64,000 nt of DNA, from assembly GCF_030679875.1 (NCBI RefSeq), contig NZ_JAUXSP010000001.1:1-64000 (forward strand). The letters are read 5' to 3'. The position numbers and the translations under genes are program-made. The notes beneath the pieces are model-generated. The model was not told where the DNA came from and did no database searches. It saw only the letters and a list, made by a program, of their open reading frames with translations. Source of the DNA: Phenylobacterium sp. Lineage in GTDB: Bacteria > Pseudomonadota > Alphaproteobacteria > Caulobacterales > Caulobacteraceae. This document shows, in pieces, positions 1 through 5,908 of this stretch. How positions within the stretch are numbered: the stretch's first letter is position 1; each line of letters starts with the position of its first letter.

Positions 1-323
1 ATCTGGAGAAGGTCCGGAGCCTGCTGGGCGACCGGCCGATCACCGTCACCTCGGCCTATCGCAACCCGGCCGTGAACGCGGCGGTGGGCGGGGTGAAGAC
101 CTCCGACCATGCCCAGGGCCATGCGGCCGACATCGTGGTCGCGGGCCTGAGCCCATACGAGACCGCCAAGCGGATCCGCGACAGCGGCCTGAAGTTCGAC
201 CAGCTGATCCTGGAGACCAGCCGGGGCGTGGTGCACATCAGCTTCGCCCCGCGGATGCGTCAGCAGGTGATGACCCAGGCGGGGAAGGCCGGGTCGGAGA
301 TCCGGCAGGGGCTCTGGCTGTGA
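1..323 (+). CDS. phage-type M15 peptidase / endolysin, C-terminal part
   Basis: The start lies left of the window; the reading frame begins at base 3 and ends at TGA 321-323, giving 106 visible residues. The segment matches the peptidase M15A/M15_3 fold, a zinc D-Ala-D-Ala carboxypeptidase or endopeptidase used by phages to cut peptidoglycan. The visible signature is SDHAQGHAAD, which supplies the first His and the Asp zinc ligands, with a later VHISF supplying the final His. The stop overlaps the next start (GTGA), so it is probably translationally coupled to the spanin-like gene. That neighbourhood supports an endolysin role rather than a housekeeping peptidase. Confidence 0.85.
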   Translation, partial: LEKVRSLLGDRPITVTSAYRNPAVNAAVGGVKTSDHAQGHAADIVVAGLSPYETAKRIRDSGLKFDQLILETSRGVVHISFAPRMRQQVMTQAGKAGSEIRQGLWL

Positions 324-691
324 GCCTGGATATCCGCCTGCGCCTGGCCCTGCTCGCCGCCGGTGTTGTCGGCATTGCGATGATCCTGGCCATCGTCTTC
401 CTGGCCGGCCGGCGAGACGCCGCGCCCGCCATCGAGACCGCGACCGACAAGGCCGTCAGCGCCGAGCTGGAGGGCGAGGGGGCCGACCTGGCCGCCGATC
501 TGGCCGAGGCCCTTCACCAGCAGTCCCTGGCCCAGCAGCAGGCGCTCAGCGCCCTGGAGCGGGCCGCCATTCAAGCGGAGGACGCCGATGCGCCCCTGGA
601 TCCTGCCCGGGCTGATCGCCTGCGCGCTCATGATGACCAGCTGTGCGGGACAGCACCTCATCTCGACGGCTGCGGACAGCCCCCAGATTGA
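320..691 (+). CDS. small coiled-coil membrane protein, Rz-like inner-membrane spanin candidate
   Basis: A GTG start overlaps the endolysin stop by four bases. The 123-residue product has one N-terminal hydrophobic segment (about residues 6-28) and then an Ala/Glu/Gln-rich stretch (about 40-90) likely to form a long helix or coiled coil. That is the N-in, C-out layout of an i-spanin such as Rz, which links the inner membrane to an outer-membrane lipoprotein and fuses the membranes in the last lysis step. The next gene starts inside this one in another frame, as in classical Rz/Rz1 pairs. No sequence family is recognised; the function is inferred from topology and context. Confidence 0.6.
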   Translation: MSLDIRLRLALLAAGVVGIAMILAIVFLAGRRDAAPAIETATDKAVSAELEGEGADLAADLAEALHQQSLAQQQALSALERAAIQAEDADAPLDPARADRLRAHDDQLCGTAPHLDGCGQPPD

Positions 692-914
692 GATGACCGC
701 CCAGGCCCGGGCGGCCTGCAGCCTGCATCGCCTGCCGGCCGAGCCGACCCAGGCCGACCTGGAGATCGGCTACGCCACCCGCGGCGCCCAGCTGGTCGCC
801 TGCGACGGGGCGCGGGCGGCGGCGGTGGCCATCCACGACGCTGAGCATGAGCTTGAGGCGCGGCACGCGGAGGCGCGGGATAGGCGGCTGCGGCCGTGGT
901 GGAGGTTTTGGTGA
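588..914 (+). CDS. lipoprotein embedded in the preceding gene, Rz1-like outer-membrane spanin candidate
   Basis: ATG 588 is preceded by GGAGG at 577-581, an ideal ribosome-binding site, although it lies inside the upstream gene in a different frame (104-base overlap). The 108-residue protein opens with a lipoprotein signal ending M-T-S-C with Cys19. The rest is soluble and Ala/Glu-rich, ending in a Trp/Arg-rich tail. An overlapping membrane-protein/lipoprotein pair directly after an endolysin is the hallmark of an i-spanin/o-spanin set. It is longer than most Rz1 proteins and not obviously proline-rich, so a plain prophage lipoprotein remains possible. Confidence 0.6.
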   Translation: MRPWILPGLIACALMMTSCAGQHLISTAADSPQIEMTAQARAACSLHRLPAEPTQADLEIGYATRGAQLVACDGARAAAVAIHDAEHELEARHAEARDRRLRPWWRFW

Positions 915-1128
915 TCGGTCGAGGCTGACGGCCCGGCTCAGCACCCGAGTGGTCCTGACGCCCTCGGCCGTCCGGCTGGGGTCGTCTTGCTATTCCGCCG
1001 AGAGGCGGGACCGGCGCGTTGACGCGCGCCGATCGGCGAGTGCGACCTCGCCACGAACCGCCGTCGATCGCCGACGGCCCATCCGCCCTGCTCGGCCGAG
1101 CCAGCGGATGACTACCTGGAACCTCTTA

Positions 1129-1965
1129 ATGGAAAACCTATTGCGGCCGGTGATCCCGGCCGAGCCAGCGGCGCCGTGGATTGGCGGCAAGCGCCTTCTG
1201 GCCAGACGGATCTGCGCCATCCTGGCCGCCACGCCCCATGATTGCTACGCCGAGCCCTTCGTGGGCATGGGCGGGGTCTTTCTCCGCCGCGGGGTCCGGC
1301 CGCCGGCTGAGGTCATAAACGACGTATCCGGCGACATCGTAACCCTCTACCGGGTGCTGCAGCGCCATCCGGAAGCCCTTCTGAGGGAGCTCAGGTGGCG
1401 CCCTGCCATGCGCGTGGAGTTCGACCGCCTCAAGAGCGCGCGGATTCAGGACCTGACCGACATCGAGCGCGCGGCCCGGTTTCTTTACCTGCAGACCCTG
1501 GCCTATGGCGGCAAGGTGACTGCCCGGTCGTTCGGGGTGGACACCAAGGCGGGCCACGCCTTCGACCTGAAGCGCCTCGAGCCGCGCCTCGAGCGACTTC
1601 ATGAGCGGCTCGCCGGCGTCATTATCGAGCACCTGGACTGGGCCGACTTTCTGCCGCGCTACGCCCGCCCCGGCACCCTGTTCTATCTCGACCCGCCCTA
1701 TTGGGGCTCAGAAGGCGACTATGGCCCCGGCCTGTTCGCGCGGGCGGATTTCGACCGCCTGGCGGCAGCCCTGGCCGCCAGTGACGCCAGGGTCCTGGTC
1801 TCCATCAATGACGTGCCCGAGGTGCGAACGGCGTTCGCCTGGGCGGAAATCCAAGAGGTGGAGACCCGCTATCAGATCTCCGGCGAGAGCCAGAAGGTCT
1901 CCGAGCTGCTGATCGGCCGAGGCGTCAATCTGCAGGCGCTGGAGCCGCAGGCTCGGCTGCTGTGA
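1129..1965 (+). CDS. DNA adenine methylase, D12 class (Dam-like)
   Basis: The product (278 aa) is an AdoMet-dependent N6-adenine methyltransferase of the D12/Dam class. Visible motifs are PWIGGKR (16-22), the AdoMet-binding PFVGMGG (43-49), an IND motif (63-65) and the catalytic DPPY at 188-191. The frame is open well upstream, but that upstream sequence is low-complexity Arg/Gly-rich and overlaps the spanin-like gene, so I start at ATG 1129. ATG 1108 is an alternative, and neither has a strong ribosome-binding site. There is no partner restriction gene, so an orphan phage methylase acting in self-protection or regulation is likely; the target sequence is unknown. Confidence 0.85.
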   Translation: MENLLRPVIPAEPAAPWIGGKRLLARRICAILAATPHDCYAEPFVGMGGVFLRRGVRPPAEVINDVSGDIVTLYRVLQRHPEALLRELRWRPAMRVEFDRLKSARIQDLTDIERAARFLYLQTLAYGGKVTARSFGVDTKAGHAFDLKRLEPRLERLHERLAGVIIEHLDWADFLPRYARPGTLFYLDPPYWGSEGDYGPGLFARADFDRLAAALAASDARVLVSINDVPEVRTAFAWAEIQEVETRYQISGESQKVSELLIGRGVNLQALEPQARLL

Positions 1966-2323
1966 GTGCGCGGTTGCGGTCCAGCTGATTCACAAGCAAT
2001 ATGCCCACCGGCCAAGAGGGCCACGGACGCCTACAGATGGCGTCTAGCGTTTCCGGCGACCCCGGGGACTAACCTCCGCTACAGAGGCGGAGTGCCAGAC
2101 CAGAGAACCCGCAAGAGCTGCGGAGACTGGGCGAAGAGCGCCCTTCACTGTTTGCGCGCAAGCTAGGCTTCAACGCCTGATCGATCGGCCCTGCCATGGT
2201 ATCTCCCCATGTCACTGCGCCACTGGCTAAAGGTCGATGTCGCGGCAATTATCCGCGCCATCGCCTTCGCGATCTGGCTACTTTGCTAGATCCCTGCGCC
2301 CTCGGCCCCCAGGCCGGGGGCGC
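1966..2323 (+). ncRNA. hairpin-rich non-coding stretch, candidate structured RNA with terminator
   Basis: This gap after the methylase has no convincing long gene but a run of hairpins: 2010-2022 (GGCC, loop AAGAG), 2026-2044 (GACGCC, loop TACAGAT), 2074-2092 (CTCCGC, loop TACAGAG), 2109-2123 (CCGCA around AGAGC, or CCGC around AAGAGCT) and 2129-2143 (GGGCG, loop AAGAG). The stretch ends in a 12-bp terminator-like hairpin at 2296-2323. Recurring loop sequences on different stems suggest selected structure. It could be a free small RNA or the 3' untranslated region of the lysis/methylase transcript. No known RNA family is recognised and no promoter could be fixed. Confidence 0.35.
2209..2289 (+). 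CDS. possible 26-residue hydrophobic peptide
   Basis: ATG 2209 opens a 26-codon frame to TAG 2287-2289. A short cationic/amphipathic start (RHWLK) leads into a hydrophobic helix (AAIIRAIAFAIWLL). Its stop lies seven bases before the terminator hairpin at 2296. Size and hydropathy recall type I toxin peptides or small phage membrane peptides. No ribosome-binding site precedes it, so it may be chance. Confidence 0.22.
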   Translation: MSLRHWLKVDVAAIIRAIAFAIWLLC

Positions 2324-2331
2324 TTTGCGTT
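2296..2331 (+). terminator. rho-independent-type terminator
   Basis: A 12-bp stem (arms 2296-2307 and 2312-2323, one U-G wobble) with loop CCCA is followed by TTTGCGTTT. It probably ends the plus-strand lysis/methylase transcript or the candidate RNA before it. The T-run is interrupted, so efficiency is uncertain. Confidence 0.55.
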
Positions 2332-2489
2332 TGGGAGGTCATCCTTGCCGATACGCCAGGGCTGGGCCTGTTGCTCGGCGGTGAGGTGTTACAGGTATCC
2401 ACCCCGTCCACCAGCGGGTCCGATGCCCGGCGGCGCGTTCAGGCCCTCTGCAGCCGCAGCATGGTCAGGCGCGAGTGCGGGGTGGAGGC

Positions 2490-2837
2490 TCATCGCAGTT
2501 CAATCGGCTCGACGAGCAGCGCAGGTAAAGCACGAACGCCCAGCGCCAAAGATATCCAGAAACGGTGATAGCCATCGTACACGGCATACTCATAGGGGCG
2601 GCCCCCGAGGCGCCGTAGCCCAACTGGCGGGATCTCGCCGGCGGACCGGAGCTGGCGCATCAGAGATGTCAGCCTAGTGCGATCGAAACCTACCGTGCCT
2701 GGCGATCGAGTGGGCGGCTCAACGCGATTGATGTCGACGGCGAACTCGGCGGTCGGGCAATTCCATTCCCAATGCCCAGGCAGGATGGCCAACTCACGCG
2801 ACACCTCAGCCAGTAGATCGCTATCTTCAGGCGTCAT
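2490..2837 (-). CDS. ParB/sulfiredoxin-fold-like protein
   Basis: The 115-residue product has a late motif YDGYHRFWISLALGV followed by LPALLVEP. This resembles the ParB N-terminal domain signature (DGxHRxxAxxxxG, then a short beta strand). That domain binds or hydrolyses nucleotides in ParB, sulfiredoxin and phage DNA-processing proteins. No helix-turn-helix follows, so it is not a partition protein. ATG 2837 has AGGAG at good spacing and overlaps the preceding stop; an upstream start at 2858 lacks this. It is the last gene of a coupled minus-strand cassette beside the attR scar. Function is unknown; moron, regulatory or defence roles are possible. Confidence 0.6.
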   Translation of the reverse strand: MTPEDSDLLAEVSRELAILPGHWEWNCPTAEFAVDINRVEPPTRSPGTVGFDRTRLTSLMRQLRSAGEIPPVGLRRLGGRPYEYAVYDGYHRFWISLALGVRALPALLVEPIELR

Positions 2838-3159
2838 CGCTTCGCTCCTGGTCCTCAATGAGCAGCGCCGGCGGGATGACGCCGTCGGCGTAGATCCCCG
2901 CGCGAAAGGCCGGCCGGGTGTCCCATGACCTGGCCCCGCAGCCGCAAGGCTCGCGGATCAGCCGGGCGATGGCCCGCACGCCGGTCTGCGGTCCGCCCCG
3001 GCCGGTGGCGACCAGGCGGGCGATAACGGCCTCAAGGCCGACCACGCGGCGCTTCACGCAGACATTGCAGGTGATCTCGACGCCGCAGCCCTCATGTTGG
3101 CGATAGTGCGCCAGGGGCACGCCGTCGTCAGTGTCGGCTGATGTTGGGACCGGGCTCAC
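2827..3159 (-). CDS. small Cys-rich protein, putative zinc ribbon
   Basis: I do not recognise this family. The roughly 110-residue product has a CNVC pair early and a CGC motif later, plus another Cys and His residues before CNVC, consistent with a structural zinc site. The start at GTG 3159 is chosen because its GTGA overlaps the upstream HEPN-like stop (3156-3158); GTG 3174 is an in-frame alternative. Its stop overlaps the ParB-like gene. Tight overlap on both sides shows it belongs to the same transcript. Nothing in the sequence fixes a function. Confidence 0.55.
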   Translation of the reverse strand: MSPVPTSADTDDGVPLAHYRQHEGCGVEITCNVCVKRRVVGLEAVIARLVATGRGGPQTGVRAIARLIREPCGCGARSWDTRPAFRAGIYADGVIPPALLIEDQERSDDA

Positions 3160-3605
3160 GTTCGATCTGCCCACAGCCAGCTCACAACTTGCCGTTCCTC
3201 TCCGGCCATAACGATGGCCATCTCGCGGACGAAGGACACGAGGCTTGGCGCGAACACACCAAGGTCCGGGACCGTCGTCTTGTAGCCAGGGGGCATGTAG
3301 CGAAAAGCCAGGTCTTTATGACTGGGTGCGAGAGCCTCCACCGCCACCCGGATGTCGGCAGGCACATCGAGACCGTGAGCGGTCACGCGCTCATAGAGCT
3401 GAATGAGATCGTGCCTGGAGCGCGTGGGATCTTCGACGTGAAGCAGGAACGCCTTCCCCACGAGCTCCAATGCGAACCCGCTGAGGAGGTGGGCGGCAGC
3501 CGAGTAGCGGCCAACGGTGGCGTCATCCTCATCCCGGGCGATCTTGTCGATCGCAAACGCGAAGCTCATCGCATTCTGCCAGAGGGTCTGGGGCGTCTCT
3601 TTCAT
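3156..3605 (-). CDS. HEPN-like helical protein
   Basis: The 149-residue, all-helical product carries FALELVGKAFLLH followed by RHDLIQLYERV and later DLAFRYMP. These resemble HEPN-domain helices (ALELxxKA, HDLxxLY and a terminal RY). HEPN proteins are often RNases in toxin-antitoxin, abortive-infection and CRISPR contexts, but the canonical R-x4-6-H catalytic pair is not evident, so it may be non-catalytic. ATG 3605 overlaps the stop of the preceding small gene as ATGA, and its own stop overlaps the next gene. Its place beside a prophage border makes a phage-exclusion role plausible but unproven. Confidence 0.55.
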   Translation of the reverse strand: MKETPQTLWQNAMSFAFAIDKIARDEDDATVGRYSAAAHLLSGFALELVGKAFLLHVEDPTRSRHDLIQLYERVTAHGLDVPADIRVAVEALAPSHKDLAFRYMPPGYKTTVPDLGVFAPSLVSFVREMAIVMAGEERQVVSWLWADRT

Positions 3606-3766
3606 CGAGTCTGGGCCTTAGAGCTCCGATTGCCGGGCCCCGGTGCAAGCCGAACAATGCCGCCTTCGCCGACCGTGCCGATGATGCGGACATAGCCGCC
3701 GGGGAAGCCCGCCGGCAGGGGCGGCGGTTCAGCGGGCAGGGGGCGAGGGGGCTTGGGGCAGGCCAT
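3602..3766 (-). CDS. small proline-rich protein heading the prophage-end cassette
   Basis: A 54-residue product opens with a Pro-rich segment and then a short possible beta hairpin (GGYVRIIG and GGIVRL). No family is recognised. Its stop overlaps the HEPN-like start by ATGA, the main reason to accept it as real. I start at ATG 3766; an upstream in-frame ATG at 3802 exists and neither has a clear ribosome-binding site. It may be a leader peptide or small partner of the HEPN-like protein. Confidence 0.4.
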   Translation of the reverse strand: MACPKPPRPLPAEPPPLPAGFPGGYVRIIGTVGEGGIVRLAPGPGNRSSKAQTR

Positions 3767-3884
3767 GGCGAAATGAGAACGACAGGAGAACATCGGAGTC
3801 AACGGCCAAGCCCCGCGAACGCCGTTCGCGTGCCTGCGGTTTTTCAGGTTGTCCGGCTAAGTCTTTGAAGGACCTGATGGCCCC

Positions 3885-3934
3885 CGAGATTGTGGCTCTG
3901 GAGGTCCCCGGTTCGAACCCGGGAGGTGGTACCA
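3885..3934 (+). other. tRNA-His 3' fragment, probable prophage attR
   Basis: The fragment reproduces canonical tRNA geometry from the anticodon arm to the 3' end. The anticodon is GTG (3892-3894) in loop TTGTGGC, with variable loop AGGTC, T stem CCCGG/CCGGG (3907-3911, 3919-3923) around TTCGAAC, acceptor strand AGGTGGT (3924-3930), discriminator A and CCA (3932-3934). The expected 5' partner ACCACCT and any D arm are absent upstream, and one anticodon-stem pair is lost. This is the duplicated tRNA 3' end left by tRNA-targeted phage integration. The intact tRNA should lie left of the window. Confidence 0.75.
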
Positions 3935-4048
3935 TCGCCCTACGGGATTTCGGGTCCCGGTTTCGTCCCTTCGTCACATTCCCGGGCCATAAGCCGCACA
4001 TCCCCTGGGGCCTTGACGGGCTCCTCCCGCGCGGTGTTGCGAGGCCCC

Positions 4049-5503
4049 ATGACCATCCCGATCCCCATTCGAGCCGCCGGCGCGTTCGCCGCCACCGTGG
4101 TGGCGTCTGTCGCCCTGTGGTCTGGTCCGGCTGAGGCCGGCCCGCAGACGGCTCTGGAGGCGGCTTTGGCGCGGGCGCCCAACACCGAGCCTGCGCGGAA
4201 CATCATTCTGTTCATTGGCGACGGGATGGGGGTCTCCACCGTCACGGCGACGCGCATTCTGGCGGGACAGCGGGCGGGCGCAGACGGCGCCTCCTATGAT
4301 CTCGCGTTTGACCGGATGCCCTATGGGGGTCTGGTCCGGACCTATTCGGCGGACGGCCTGGTCACCGATTCGGCCAACGGGGCTTCAGCCATCACCACGG
4401 GCCACCGCACCATCAACGGTGGGATCGGCGTCGACGGTGGCGCACGCCGTGGGGTGTGCGACACCAGCCGCAATGTTCCGACCCTGGCGCAACGGGCCAA
4501 GCGCGAGCTCGGCAAGGCTGTGGGGGTGGTGGCCACCTCGTCCCTGACAGACGCTTCGCCCGCCGCCTTCTATGCCCATAGCCCCGACCGCAACTGGCAG
4601 AGCGACGCCGATATGCCAGATGCGGCCAAGGCTGCGGGCTGTGTCGATATCGCCGCTCAGCTTGTCCTGGCGCCTGACGATCTGCGGCCTGACATCGCCC
4701 TGGGCGGCGGTCTGTCCTTTTTCCAGCCGGCTGAGGCGGGTGGGCGCAGGCAGGACGGGCAGGACCTGGCCGCCCGCTGGTCGGGGCGCCCTGACAGTGT
4801 CGTGGTCACCGATCGGGACGCCATGAACGCCGCGGTCGCCGCCGGGCAGGACATTCTGGGGCTGTTTGCGTCCGTGCACATTCCGCAGGAGGTCAATCGT
4901 CCGACCGTGGCGCCCCAGGCCCCGACCCTGGAAGAGATGACCCGGGCGGCGATCACGCGACTGGCGAGCGCGCCTGAAGGCTACGTGCTGCTTGTCGAGG
5001 CCGCCCATATCGACAAGGCCCACCACGCCGGCCTCCTGAACGCCTCGCTGACCGACAGTATCGAGTTCTCCAAGGCCGTGGCCGCGGCCCAGGCGCTCAC
5101 CGATCCCGAAGACACCCTGATCATTGTCACTGCCGATCACAGTCATGGCCTGACCTTGAACGGCGGCGCCCGGCACGACGATGTCCTGGGCCTGATCAAG
5201 GGCCCCACCGGCGCCCCACGCCTGGCTGGCGATGGCCGGCCGCTGCCGATCCTGGTCTACTCCACGGGCCCTGGAGGTCCGGAAGGCGAGGAAGGTCGCC
5301 CGCTTCTGGAGGGGGTTGATGTGACGGCGACAGACCATGTCCGCCAGGCCGGGGTGCGGCTTGCAAGCGCGGCCCATACCGGCGAGGACGTGCCGGCCTA
5401 TGCCCAGGGGCCGTCGGCCCATCTGGTCACCGGCTCCATGGACCAGCCCTATCTGTTCCAGGTCATGCGCCACGCCCTGCGTCTGCCCGTCGAAGCGCCC
5501 TGA
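4049..5503 (+). CDS. phoA: alkaline phosphatase (PhoA family)
   Basis: This 484-residue precursor hydrolyses phosphomonoesters in the periplasm. A signal peptide spans about residues 1-30, with likely cleavage after AEA. The metal-binding FIGDGMG is at 55-61, the nucleophile Ser108 lies in TDSANGASA, and the zinc/magnesium ligands appear in HIDKAHHAG and TADHSHG. I start at ATG 4049, which places the signal peptide correctly; the frame is open further upstream only through the tRNA remnant. It is the first host gene right of the prophage border. No Pho box was recognised in the short upstream gap. Confidence 0.85.
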   Translation: MTIPIPIRAAGAFAATVVASVALWSGPAEAGPQTALEAALARAPNTEPARNIILFIGDGMGVSTVTATRILAGQRAGADGASYDLAFDRMPYGGLVRTYSADGLVTDSANGASAITTGHRTINGGIGVDGGARRGVCDTSRNVPTLAQRAKRELGKAVGVVATSSLTDASPAAFYAHSPDRNWQSDADMPDAAKAAGCVDIAAQLVLAPDDLRPDIALGGGLSFFQPAEAGGRRQDGQDLAARWSGRPDSVVVTDRDAMNAAVAAGQDILGLFASVHIPQEVNRPTVAPQAPTLEEMTRAAITRLASAPEGYVLLVEAAHIDKAHHAGLLNASLTDSIEFSKAVAAAQALTDPEDTLIIVTADHSHGLTLNGGARHDDVLGLIKGPTGAPRLAGDGRPLPILVYSTGPGGPEGEEGRPLLEGVDVTATDHVRQAGVRLASAAHTGEDVPAYAQGPSAHLVTGSMDQPYLFQVMRHALRLPVEAP

Positions 5504-5566
5504 CCAGCAGGCCGATCATCGCGTCAGCGTTGACGACGGCCGCAAGCGCCCCTAAGGGCTGGCCTT

Positions 5567-5735
5567 GCGACAGGTTCCCCGAGAGGGGATCAAAAGGGAA
5601 CTCAGGTGTGAAACCTGGGCTGCCCCCGCAACTGTAAGCGGCGAGCCCGCACGCCACTCAGCCACTGGGCCCTCGGGTCTGGGAAGGCGGCGTGCAAGGG
5701 GTGATGACCCGTTAGCCAGGAGACCTGCCTGTCGC
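5567..5735 (+). promoter_or_regulatory. cobalamin (B12) riboswitch
   Basis: The element shows the conserved adenosylcobalamin-aptamer features. A closing P1 helix GCGACAGG (5567-5574) pairs with CCTGTCGC (5728-5735). Inside it are GGGAACTCAGGTG, GCTGCCCCCGCAACTGTAAGCGG, the B12-box GCCACTG, and GTTAGCCAGGAGACCTGCC near the 3' end. It precedes the B12 transporter operon and should shut off btuB expression when cobalamin is plentiful. About 173 bases separate P1 from the btuB start, leaving room for an expression platform. Confidence 0.95.
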
Positions 5736-5908
5736 GGTCGTCCTTCGTCCGGCCGGGGTGCGCCGAACGAACGGGTCTACCCGGGTGGCGACAACCGTCC
5801 AGGGCCGCGCGAGGGCGCGGATCCCGACGGAGTCGCGCGCCTGCGTCCGGCTCCCCGTGGTCCGCCTCCTTGTCGGCTCGTTGTCGTCAATTCGAGGGGC
5901 AAGACCCA
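5736..5908 (+). promoter_or_regulatory. btuB leader / riboswitch expression platform
   Basis: This GC-rich leader between the aptamer and btuB has no convincing gene. It contains several self-complementary GC stretches, but I could not single out a terminator with a T-run. Control by ribosome-binding-site sequestration is therefore as likely as termination. The btuB Shine-Dalgarno lies at its 3' end (GAGGGG). Confidence 0.4.

Larger units (their letters stand above)
1..3934. mobile_element. right end of an integrated prophage
   Basis: This block begins inside a phage-type M15 endolysin. It continues with an overlapping spanin-like pair, a D12-class adenine methylase, a structured non-coding stretch and a compact minus-strand cassette of small proteins. 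It stops exactly at a tRNA-His 3' fragment (3885-3934), followed at once by ordinary chromosomal genes (phoA, btu operon). The geometry fits integration into a tRNA 3' end: a plus-strand tRNA remnant without its 5' half lies at the right border, so the intact tRNA should sit at the left border outside the window. No integrase or structural genes are visible because the element extends leftwards. Whether it is intact or a remnant cannot be judged here. Confidence 0.75.

Noticed and set aside
847..1128. N-terminal extension of the adenine methylase
   Set aside because: The extra residues are low-complexity Arg/Gly-rich, overlap the spanin-like gene and lack any methylase motif.
3156..3766. HEPN toxin/antitoxin pair
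   Set aside because: The HEPN catalytic R-x4-6-H motif is not evident and no nucleotidyltransferase or known antitoxin neighbours it, so only a HEPN-like call is justified.
3859..3934. Complete tRNA-His gene
   Set aside because: No 5' acceptor strand complementary to AGGTGGT and no D arm exist upstream; only the 3' part is present.
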